Source: Lapidilactobacillus achengensis
GTDB taxonomy: Bacteria > Bacillota > Bacilli > Lactobacillales > Lactobacillaceae
Direction of reading: 5' to 3'
Assembly: GCF_003946655.1 (NCBI RefSeq)
Contig: NZ_RHOV01000012.1
Span: forward strand, 1 to 64,000
Length of the DNA stretch: 64,000 nt
How positions within the stretch are numbered: the stretch's first letter is position 1; each line of letters begins with the position of its first letter. Shown here piece after piece: positions 17,413-24,752 of the stretch. The position numbers and the translations under genes are program-made. The notes beneath the pieces were generated by a model. It searched no databases. It saw only the letters and a program-made list of their open reading frames with translations, and was not told where the DNA came from.

Positions 17413-18747
17413 TCACGTTGTCGGTTGGTCATGTTGTTGGTGCCACTGCTGGATATAGGCTAGCCGCTTTTTGAAACGGACCTCGTTACCTTGCTCCGTT
17501 GGCTCATAATAGTGGTGCCCTGCTAGTTCCGGCGGCATGGTTGTCATCGTCGTTAATTTATCGGCATTGTCGTGGGCGTACTGATAATGATCGCCGTAAC
17601 CGAGATCCGCCATTAATTTCGTCGGCGCATTGCGGATCTGCAAAGGTACCGGCAGATTGCCTGTCCGCTTGATTTCTTTTTTCGCTTGGGCATTGGCGAG
17701 GTAAACCGCATTGGATTTCGGCGCGGTCGCTAAATAGATCACCGCTTCCGTCAAATGGACCTCGCATTCCGGCATGCCGATCTGCTGGCAAGCCTGAAAA
17801 ACCGTCACGGCCAAGGTCAGCGCGTGGGTGTCCGCCAGCCCGATGTCCTCACTAGCAAAACGCACTAAACGGCGGGCAATATAAAGGGGGTCCTCACCGC
17901 CGGCCAGCATCCGCGTCAGCCAATAAATCGCGGCGTCCACATCACTGTTGCGCATTGATTTATGCAACGCCGAAATAATATTATAGTGTTCTTCGCCGTG
18001 CTTATCATAGCGCAAGGATTTCGTGTTGATCAACTGGTCTAACGCCGCGCTGTCCAACCGAACTTGTTGGTGACTCTGATCCGCGTTAAGCACAGCCATT
18101 TCTAACGTATTCAAAGCCACTCGCGCATCGCCATTGGCAAACTCCGCCAACATTTGTAAAGCCTCGGGCGCCACGCTTACGCTCAGGCCAGGAAAACTGG
18201 TCGGCTGAGCGATTACCCGTTCAAGTAATTGTTCAAGATCTGCTACCGTCAATGATTTCAGCACGAAAACCTTGCACCGAGACAACAGCGCCGCATTGAT
18301 CTCAAAGGAAGGATTCTCCGTGGTCGCGCCGATCAAAATAATACTGCCCTTTTCCACGAATGGTAGAAAGGCATCTTGTTGGGCTTTATTGAAGCGATGG
18401 ATCTCATCCACAAAGACGATTGTGCGCTGGCCGATCTCCCGATTGAGCTCCGCTTCTTCCATGATTTTACGAATATCCTTGATGCTGCTGGTAACCGCGC
18501 TGAAATTAATGAATTGCGAAGACGTTTGCCGGGCGATGATCCGCGCCAAAGTCGTTTTTCCCACACCGGGAGGCCCCCAGAAAATCATCGAACTCAGTTG
18601 ATCCTCATCGATCAATTTACGCAACAGCTTACCGGGACCGAGTAATTGTTGCTGTCCCACGAAATCTGCCAATGTATCTGGGCGCACGCGATTGGCTAAG
18701 GGCGTATTGTTATCATTGGCGCCATCGAACAAGGAGGCTTGTTTCAT
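17413..18747 (-). CDS. rarA: Replication-associated recombination protein A (AAA+ ATPase)
   Basis: 444 residues from the ATG at 18747 (AGGTG 6 nt upstream; a GTG at 18756 is less likely). Walker A GPPGVGKTTLA (about 55), Walker B IVFVDEIHRF (about 108), sensor ATTENPSFEINAAL and the C-terminal MgsA/RarA tetramerisation region (PKSNAVYLANAQAKKEIK, HYYEPTEQG) are present. The family acts at stalled replication forks. A 16-bp tandem duplication (ACGTTGTCGGTTGGTC) overlaps its last codons. Confidence 0.95.
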   Translation of the reverse strand: MKQASLFDGANDNNTPLANRVRPDTLADFVGQQQLLGPGKLLRKLIDEDQLSSMIFWGPPGVGKTTLARIIARQTSSQFINFSAVTSSIKDIRKIMEEAELNREIGQRTIVFVDEIHRFNKAQQDAFLPFVEKGSIILIGATTENPSFEINAALLSRCKVFVLKSLTVADLEQLLERVIAQPTSFPGLSVSVAPEALQMLAEFANGDARVALNTLEMAVLNADQSHQQVRLDSAALDQLINTKSLRYDKHGEEHYNIISALHKSMRNSDVDAAIYWLTRMLAGGEDPLYIARRLVRFASEDIGLADTHALTLAVTVFQACQQIGMPECEVHLTEAVIYLATAPKSNAVYLANAQAKKEIKRTGNLPVPLQIRNAPTKLMADLGYGDHYQYAHDNADKLTTMTTMPPELAGHHYYEPTEQGNEVRFKKRLAYIQQWHQQHDQPTT

Positions 18748-18844
18748 TCTAATCACCTAACTTATCAAAACCTAACTGTTACTCAATCGCTACCATGATT
18801 GTAACATAATGTCGAACCGGTGTTTGCCTTAATGCGACGTGAAT

Positions 18845-19590
18845 CCGGCTGTTTCTATGATGCTCGCAGCTTGCGCTGCGAAATTCGGGGTGAGCTCGCT
18901 GTGGGCGTCACTTTGAGCTTTTCGAAAAATCACCGAAAATCTCAAAGCTGAGCCTTGGTCTAAGTGGCAGAGCCACTAAGACCAATTTCACGGCGATCTC
19001 ACCCCGAATTTCTCCGCTCCAGCCGCTCAACATTATAGCAGCCGCTTGAGCACTCACGCCAATTAGCAAGCTATCACCAATGGACGAAGAGGCACGCAAT
19101 TGACGACCATGGTTAGCAGTTACAATTTTTAAATTGGCAACACCAGAGCAGTCTGTCTGATGAAAAAACGCAAGTTCTTGATGCATCAACCGAATCAGTC
19201 GGACTTAACTCAAGTATTGTCTAGGGAGCAGGTAAAGTCAGTCAACCTACACATGGTGGCCCGACCGACTAATCCAAATCAGTTGGTGTTGCTGTACCAC
19301 CTCAAAAATGTGCGATTGTTTGACCTCTAGCTTGCAAAAGCACTTCGTCAAATCCTTCGCCTCGATTGCAGATAGACTCAATTCTGCCTAGCAACCGGTT
19401 CGGGCCATGCGGCTCAGCAGTGACGTTATTCTTAGCGGTTTACCGCTTAGAATAAGGCTCGATTTTGAGACAAGCCGCGGTTTTTGCGGATTGGCTCAAA
19501 ACGATGCCCACTGCGTTCCAGCCGCACAAATGGCCCGAACCGGTTGCGCTCACGCGCAACACCCACTAAAACCTGCAATCAAGCGCAGGT
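18845..19590 (-). repeat. Family 2 cloverleaf mosaic repeat, complete copy
   Basis: This fills the gap between rarA and the SDR gene. On the - strand it runs from a first cloverleaf-like end at about 19400-19520 (hairpin TTCTTAGCGG/CCGCTTAGAA and a TTTTGAG..CAAGCCGC stem) through a ~400 bp linker to a second at about 18873-19027 (GGTCTAAGTGGC/GCCACTAAGACC and CTTTGAG stems inside AAATTCGGGGTGAG arms). It is the reverse orientation of the copy at 130-1130. No gene-like ORF is inside. Confidence 0.75.
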
Positions 19591-19592
19591 TC

Positions 19593-19629
19593 AAAAAAGC
19601 ATGGTCGCCAACTGCCGATCATGCTTTTT
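19593..19629 (-). terminator. Terminator of the SDR gene
   Basis: AAAAAAGCATGGTCG pairs with CGATCATGCTTTTT around a 7-nt loop; the A/T runs make it usable in both directions. Confidence 0.65.
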
Positions 19630-19679
19630 CGTATCTTGTTTATCCTGAGCTTTTGTTCCGCCATAAGGCAGCGGCCCGA

Positions 19680-20522
19680 TTAATTCGTTGTTTCAGGTCG
19701 CAGGGGTCCGTAGAAATAAGCGGCGGTGGCGCCACCATCGATCAGGAAAGTGGCCCCGCTAATGAAAGCTCCCGCCTCGCTCATCAATAAATCGGCTACG
19801 TTCGCTACTTCATCAGCGGTTCCGGGACGACCCGCCGGCGATTTAGCAAACATATTTTTGTAAAAATCACCGCGTGGACCATTGAACTCATCCAAGGCCA
19901 GCGGTGTGACAATGATTCCCGGCGCGATGTCATTCAAGCGGGCGCCCCGTTGACCCCATTTGACAGCTTCGGCCATCACGCGTTTCTCATTGCAGCGTTT
20001 GGCCAATTGGTAAGCGTGCAAGGAATCGCGGACTTGCCCTGGCTGTAACAAAGGCAATCCCAAGAGCTCCTCGGTCGGCGTCAACGCGAGCTGCTCATCT
20101 TCCGCCGCCGTTAGCGCCGGCATGCGATGGCCCGATTGACTGGAGATCGTCACGCCAACACCGCCGGGAGCGATCACCTGACCAACTTCTTCCAGCAAGA
20201 CCGCCGTGCCGTAAAGATCGACCTGTAAAATCGTCTCGATCGACGCTTGGCTCGGTGAAACACCGGCCGCGTTGACCAAGGACTTGATCACGCCAAACCC
20301 CTGGGCAGTCGCGATCAACTGTTTGATCGACGTTCTTGACCCCAGATCAAGTGCCACCGGCAGCGCATCAAAGCCCGCCTCGTTCAGGATTTTAGCCATC
20401 GCTTGGGCATGAGCCAACACCTTGTCGCCTAAAATAATTTTCTTGCCTACACCCATTCGCCGGGCAATCGCCAGTCCGATTTGACCAGCGCCAGTTACAA
20501 TCATGACTTCTCTTGTTTTCAT
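19680..20522 (-). CDS. Short-chain dehydrogenase/reductase
   Basis: 280 residues from the ATG at 20522: the upstream ATG lies inside the GGAGG that serves this start. The Rossmann motif is TGAGQIGLAIARR (about 10-22), NAAGVSPSQ follows the fourth strand (about 87), and the catalytic Tyr-Lys pair is YQLAKRCNEK (about 170). The catalytic Ser sits in ITISSQSGH-like VTISSQSGH. Substrate unknown. It is expressed from a promoter with the 19-bp spacer and central palindrome of MerR-controlled genes. Confidence 0.92.
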   Translation of the reverse strand: MKTREVMIVTGAGQIGLAIARRMGVGKKIILGDKVLAHAQAMAKILNEAGFDALPVALDLGSRTSIKQLIATAQGFGVIKSLVNAAGVSPSQASIETILQVDLYGTAVLLEEVGQVIAPGGVGVTISSQSGHRMPALTAAEDEQLALTPTEELLGLPLLQPGQVRDSLHAYQLAKRCNEKRVMAEAVKWGQRGARLNDIAPGIIVTPLALDEFNGPRGDFYKNMFAKSPAGRPGTADEVANVADLLMSEAGAFISGATFLIDGGATAAYFYGPLRPETTN

Positions 20523-20563
20523 CTCATGTGCCTCCATCGTTTTTTCACCTTAACAATGAACTT

Positions 20564-20594
20564 AGGTTACTCCCTTAGAGTAAGACGAAGGCAA
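20564..20594 (-). promoter_or_regulatory. MerR-type promoter with central palindrome
   Basis: On the - strand TTGCCT (20594-20589) and TAACCT (20569-20564) are 19 bp apart, and TTACTC-TAAGG-GAGTAA (20583-20567) is a perfect inverted repeat between them. Long spacers with a central dyad are the mark of MerR-activated promoters. No merR gene is in the window. Confidence 0.6.
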
Positions 20595-20715
20595 GCGCTT
20601 GGTAGAGAAAATTTTTAAATAAATAATGAAAGCCCACCGTCATTCATGCGCAAATGAAATCAGTGGGCCTTATTAGCTCTCGTTGAATTTGAGAATCACA
20701 GAAACAACAGCTGAT

Positions 20716-21258
20716 CTATCTAGTCGCCCTAAGATCATCACGCAACAGCCTGACCAACGTTTTCTCAATTGGATCAGAGGTGATTTGCCCATAGCGAATA
20801 ATTGTTTGAACTAATTCCTCTGGACGTTGTTGCCAATATTGATAGACCACAGGATAGCTCTTAATATTCCCATGATTCAATTTCAAGGTTTGCTTGACAT
20901 ATTCACTGGGCTTACCCGCTTGCTTCGCGAAACCACGATATTGACCCTGCTGAATAATATAAAGAATCTCGATCTCCGGACGAGTCCAAAGTGTCTCAAT
21001 TTGCGATATTTTCTGCCGATAGGGAAATGAGAGATTGAAACGTTCCTGACGAGAATCGATAATCCGATACAGATGAATCTGCCGATCAAATTCGTGGTTC
21101 AAGTATTTATTCTGAAACTGTTTCGCTGACCGCGTTCGAATCACTGCATGTTCAAGTAACTGCTCACGTTCAAAAAAACAGCAATGCTGGTCGATCAAGA
21201 CATCTAAAATCGCGTGTTCCGCAGCACCTTCAGCCAGAAGTGCGATCCATTCATTCAT
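20716..21258 (-). CDS. Small EGxxE (possible TOPRIM-like) protein partnered with an ATPase
   Basis: 180 residues, no certain family. It opens WIALLAEGAAEHAILDVLID, like the first strand and catalytic Glu of TOPRIM/RloB/DUF4435-type effectors (EGxxE). Later segments LYRIIDSRQERFNLSFPY and IEILYIIQQGQYRGFAK could hold further acidic residues, but a DxD is not clear. The start overlaps the stop of the upstream ATPase by 8 bp (ATGAATGA), so the two are translationally coupled. ATPase + TOPRIM pairs such as PARIS, and RloA/RloB or AbiL pairs, are antiphage modules; this effector is shorter than theirs. Confidence 0.5.
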   Translation of the reverse strand: MNEWIALLAEGAAEHAILDVLIDQHCCFFEREQLLEHAVIRTRSAKQFQNKYLNHEFDRQIHLYRIIDSRQERFNLSFPYRQKISQIETLWTRPEIEILYIIQQGQYRGFAKQAGKPSEYVKQTLKLNHGNIKSYPVVYQYWQQRPEELVQTIIRYGQITSDPIEKTLVRLLRDDLRATR

Positions 21259-22441
21259 TTTGATGACCCTGTTTCATTTTTTCGCGTAAATCCAGATAAG
21301 CTTGATAATTCGGTGCTGTTCCACCCAGATAATCTGACATGACCACTTCCGCGCGATTGAGATCCTGTCGATCCGCAATCGTTGAATAGCGCGCCGCCGA
21401 TATTTTACTTTGACGGCGGACCAAATAGATTTGATCTCCGCGGGCCAAATCATCAAGCAAGTCAGCATAATGCGTACTGAAAATCAAGGTTGCCTGATGC
21501 GGGTTAGCGTTGACATCTGTAAAAAATGAAATAAAGGCCCGCACGATCGCTAAATTAAAGTGATTTTCCAATTCATCAATGAAGATGATCCCACCGGTTT
21601 TAAGCGCCTGTTGGACATATTGAAACAGCGTTACTGCTTTTGCCGTACCCGACGAAAGATAATATTCAATCGTTGCAAAATTACTGTCGGTTATTTCATG
21701 GTCGCTCTCCTTGAATTTCAAGCGATAAAAAGCCTGACCACTCTGATTGCGCTCAATTCGCAAGTAATCAATGGTTGGATCCAAATAGGTTAACAGCGCA
21801 CTGGGTACCTCATTACTCCCGTATGCCACCAAGTTGATATCCGTAAACATCAAGTTATCATAGATCGGCTGAACGCGATAATTCCGCTCAACGATCAATG
21901 AGCGCAAGATCGAATCATCCGGTGCCAACAAGGAAAGCGCAGACGCTTCTAAATTTTGCCGATCCAATAACGTCTTGGCTTGCTTGAAATCAAATAATGT
22001 TTTTCGGGATAATCCGCTCGTTGCTTTCTTGACAAAGATCTGTTCAGAGCGGATGATCCACGCTTGCGGCTGATCCAAATCCGGCGCCAAAACTAGCCGA
22101 TCTAAAAAGAGCCGCTGATCGGTCCCGTAGAAATACACATCTAGCTGAATCGACTGCTCTCCTAATAGCACTTCTGGCAAGTGAGTCTGGGCGATTGATT
22201 GACGATTAAGCAGGAGCTTCAGTGTCCCCAGAATCAATTTCATCGTCAACGTCTTACCCGAGGCATTTCGACCAGTCAACGCCACCGCCCGATTTGCCCA
22301 GACACGACCAAATAAGTGACGCAGATCTTGTTGCTGATCTGCGGTCACGCGTTGCTCGTTAACAACTGAAAAAAGCGGACCGTCTTCGATCAGCGGATGA
22401 TGATAAACGGCCATCTCTAAAAAGACTAACTGCGCTTGCAA
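21251..22441 (-). CDS. AAA/ABC-type ATP-binding protein (OLD/RloA-like)
   Basis: 396 residues from a TTG at 22441 (AAAGGGG 8 nt upstream). Walker A is TGRNASGKTLTMKL (about 55-68), Walker B GGIIFIDELENHF (about 290) and a switch His is in LIFSTHYADLL (about 325). The layout matches AAA_15/AAA_21 ATPases of RloA, AbiLi and AriA type, which sense or power a downstream effector. The downstream gene overlaps by 8 bp. A terminator lies ahead of the operon at 22475. Confidence 0.75.
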   Translation of the reverse strand: MQAQLVFLEMAVYHHPLIEDGPLFSVVNEQRVTADQQQDLRHLFGRVWANRAVALTGRNASGKTLTMKLILGTLKLLLNRQSIAQTHLPEVLLGEQSIQLDVYFYGTDQRLFLDRLVLAPDLDQPQAWIIRSEQIFVKKATSGLSRKTLFDFKQAKTLLDRQNLEASALSLLAPDDSILRSLIVERNYRVQPIYDNLMFTDINLVAYGSNEVPSALLTYLDPTIDYLRIERNQSGQAFYRLKFKESDHEITDSNFATIEYYLSSGTAKAVTLFQYVQQALKTGGIIFIDELENHFNLAIVRAFISFFTDVNANPHQATLIFSTHYADLLDDLARGDQIYLVRRQSKISAARYSTIADRQDLNRAEVVMSDYLGGTAPNYQAYLDLREKMKQGHQNE

Positions 22442-22474
22442 AGCATCAACCCCTTTCTAAATTAGTATAACATA

Positions 22475-22517
22475 AAATAACCACTTCAAACGAATTGGGC
22501 GTTTGAAGTGGTTATTT
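22475..22517 (-). terminator. Terminator of asnA, usable in both directions
   Basis: AAATAACCACTTCAAAC and its complement form a 17-bp stem with a 9-nt loop in the gap behind asnA. Confidence 0.8.
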
Positions 22518-22574
22518 TTTAGCGGTTCCCATTAAAATTCCGACCGCCAACGACACATACGCGTTCATAAATTT

Positions 22575-23582
22575 CTACAAGATCTGGATCCGCTTCGCCG
22601 CACATTGATCCAACATCGCTTGCGGCCAAATACTCGCTTGAACCTCGCCCACATGCGCTTTGCCCAGCAACAGCATGCACAACCGCGACTGCCCGATCCC
22701 GCCGCCGATGGTGTATGGTAATTGGTGGTTTAACACCATTTGATGATATGGGAATTCCAAGCGTTCTTCTAAATTCAGCTCCCGCAATTGTGACACCAGC
22801 GAATCCTGATCCACCCGAATGCCCATGCTGGAAATCTCCAAAGCCATTTGCAACGGCTCATACCAAAAGAGAATATCGCCATTCAATTGCCAGTCGTCAT
22901 AATCCGGCGCGCGATCATCATGGCGTTCACCATTGCGCAGGCGACCGCCGATCTGCATGAGAAACACACACCCCAATTCGCGACAAATCGCATTTTCGCG
23001 TTCCTTATCATTGAAATCAGGATAGCGATCCGCCAATTCCTGCGTCGTCACGAAATGGATCTGCTCGGGCAAATGATGGACAGCTTGCGGATAGCGATAC
23101 CAAACTTCGTGCTCCATATGCTTGATCACTTTAAAAATCGTCTGGACCGTTTCCTCCAGGGTGGTCAAAGTCCGCTCGTTTTTGGCGATGATTTTCTCCC
23201 AATCCCACTGGTCAACGTAAGCCGAATGAATATTATCCAGCTCCTCGTCCTTACGAATCGCGTTCATATTGGTGTACAAGCCTTCGTGCATTTTGAAACC
23301 ATAACGCTTCAAGGCGACCCGTTTCCACTTCGCCAAAGAATGAACGATTTCGATCCGTCGATCCGGCAGATCCGCCATAGTAAAATGGACCGGCTCCTCC
23401 ACACCGCTCAGATTATCGTTCAATCCTGTCGCCTGGTCAACGAACATCGGCGCCGATAACCGGGACAGATTCATTTCCCGACCAAACTCATCCTGGAAAG
23501 TCTCCCGAATAAAACGAATCGCTTTTTGCGTTTCTGGAATCGACAATTTGGGGTCATAGGCCGTGGGGATCACTAATTTCAT
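22575..23582 (-). CDS. asnA: Aspartate-ammonia ligase (asparagine synthetase A)
   Basis: 335 residues from the ATG at 23582, with GAGGAGG 8 nt upstream; the longer open frame runs into the T-box leader and is not coding. The class II aaRS-like fold is clear: [21 protein letters not shown] (by position about 45-65), [16 protein letters not shown] (about 115) and the C-terminal [23 protein letters not shown]. It makes asparagine from aspartate, ammonia and ATP. Regulation by uncharged tRNA-Asn follows from the leader with an AAC specifier. Confidence 0.97.
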   Translation of the reverse strand: MKLVIPTAYDPKLSIPETQKAIRFIRETFQDEFGREMNLSRLSAPMFVDQATGLNDNLSGVEEPVHFTMADLPDRRIEIVHSLAKWKRVALKRYGFKMHEGLYTNMNAIRKDEELDNIHSAYVDQWDWEKIIAKNERTLTTLEETVQTIFKVIKHMEHEVWYRYPQAVHHLPEQIHFVTTQELADRYPDFNDKERENAICRELGCVFLMQIGGRLRNGERHDDRAPDYDDWQLNGDILFWYEPLQMALEISSMGIRVDQDSLVSQLRELNLEERLEFPYHQMVLNHQLPYTIGGGIGQSRLCMLLLGKAHVGEVQASIWPQAMLDQCAAKRIQIL

Positions 23583-23608
23583 TACATTTTCCTCCTCGAT
23601 TTTTCCAT

Positions 23609-23890
23609 AAAAAAAGTCTCTCATCCCTAAATCTAGGGACGAAAGACTTCGCGGTACCACCCAAGTTGCCTGTTCACGAACAGACCACCTCAATAGTGTA
23701 CAAACATACACCACCGATGGTAACGTACCGGCAACGGCTCGACCTACTTTGATCCTCGGATCATTTTGACGAGCAACTAAGCAAGTGTTTTTCAAACGGG
23801 GCAGGCACTGGTTGGGTTTTCACTATTCCCAATTCACTGTCAGGCTGGCGAGTTTTACTTGTCTTGCTTCTTGTTTTTTGTTCTGTGAAT
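23609..23890 (-). promoter_or_regulatory. T-box riboswitch leader, Asn-specific
   Basis: Reading the - strand: Stem I arms AAGCAAG and CTTGCTT, a specifier AAC (23790-23788) in GAAAAACACTTGC, the T-box core GGGTGGTACCGCG (23662-23650) and a terminator AAGTCTTTCGTCCCTA..TAGGGATGAGAGACTT followed by seven T (23649-23609). AAC is an Asn codon and asnA follows, so uncharged tRNA-Asn should allow readthrough. Confidence 0.93.
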
Positions 23891-23894
23891 TTAA

Positions 23895-23922
23895 TCTTAC
23901 CAGATTCGTCTGAATTGTAAAG
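23895..23922 (-). promoter_or_regulatory. Promoter of the asnA T-box transcript
   Basis: TTTACA (23922-23917) and TAAGAT (23900-23895) with a 16-bp spacer lie directly before the T-box leader. Confidence 0.6.
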
Positions 23923-23949
23923 CCCCTTCACCAAAAATAATCTGGCGCC

Positions 23950-24725
23950 GCGACAGAGTGTGAGCCGACCTGATCAGCTTCTGAGCATTAGCCTAGCAAA
24001 AGTAGCTTGGCCGCAGCTTGCGCTGCGAAATTCGGGGTGAGCTCGCTGTGGGCGTCACTTTGAGCTTCGCAAAACCCGCGAATCTCAAAGCTGAGCCTTG
24101 GCCTAAGCGGCAGAGCCGCTAAGGCCAATTTCACGGCGATCTCACCCCGAATTTCTCCGCTCCAGCCGCTCAACGTTTTAACAGCCGTTTGAGTACTCAC
24201 GCCGGCTGGCAGGCTATGGTCAATTGATGGGGAGCCACGTAATTGACGACCGTGGTTAGTGGTTACAATTTTTAAATTGGTGACACCAGTGCAGTCTGCC
24301 TGATGAACTGAGGCAACTTCTTGATGAATCGGCCGAATCGGTCGTTTTCCATCCAGGGATTGTTAAAGAAATAAGCAGAGACTGTTCAGCCCACGTAAAA
24401 TGTCCCGATCTCTTGATCCAATTCAGTTGGCATTGCCGTCCCACCTCAAAAGTGGGCGATTGTTTTGACCGCTAGCTTGCAAAACCACTTCGTCAGATAC
24501 CCAACTTCGATTGCCGATAGGCTCAATTCTGCCTAGCAACCGGCTGGGACTGCGCGGCTCAGTGGTGAAATTGTCCTTGGCGGCTTTGCCGCTTAGGACA
24601 AGGCTCGATTTGAAGACAAGCCGCGCACTTTGCGGATTGGCTTCAAACGATGCCCACCACGTTCCAGTCCGCATCAGCAGTCCCAGCCGGTTGCGCTCAC
24701 GCGCAACACCCACCAAAACCTGCAA
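23950..24725 (-). repeat. Family 2 cloverleaf mosaic repeat, complete copy fused to a family 1 fragment
   Basis: Same plan and orientation as 18845-19590: one cloverleaf at about 24010-24170 (hairpin GGCCTAAGCGGC/GCCGCTAAGGCC), a linker, and a second at about 24550-24660 (TTGTCCTTGGCGGC/GCCGCTTAGGACAA). The hairpin arms differ from the other copy at paired positions. At 23952-24003 the + strand starts like family 1 (AGTGTGAGCCGACCT, GATC, AGCTTCTGAGCATTAGCCTAGC), so the two families are joined here. Confidence 0.75.
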
Positions 24726-24752
24726 TCTAACCGGACACCAACTCACACAATG

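Noticed and set aside
22848-23459. 203-codon + strand open frame
   Set aside because: It is antisense to asnA and has no start signal.
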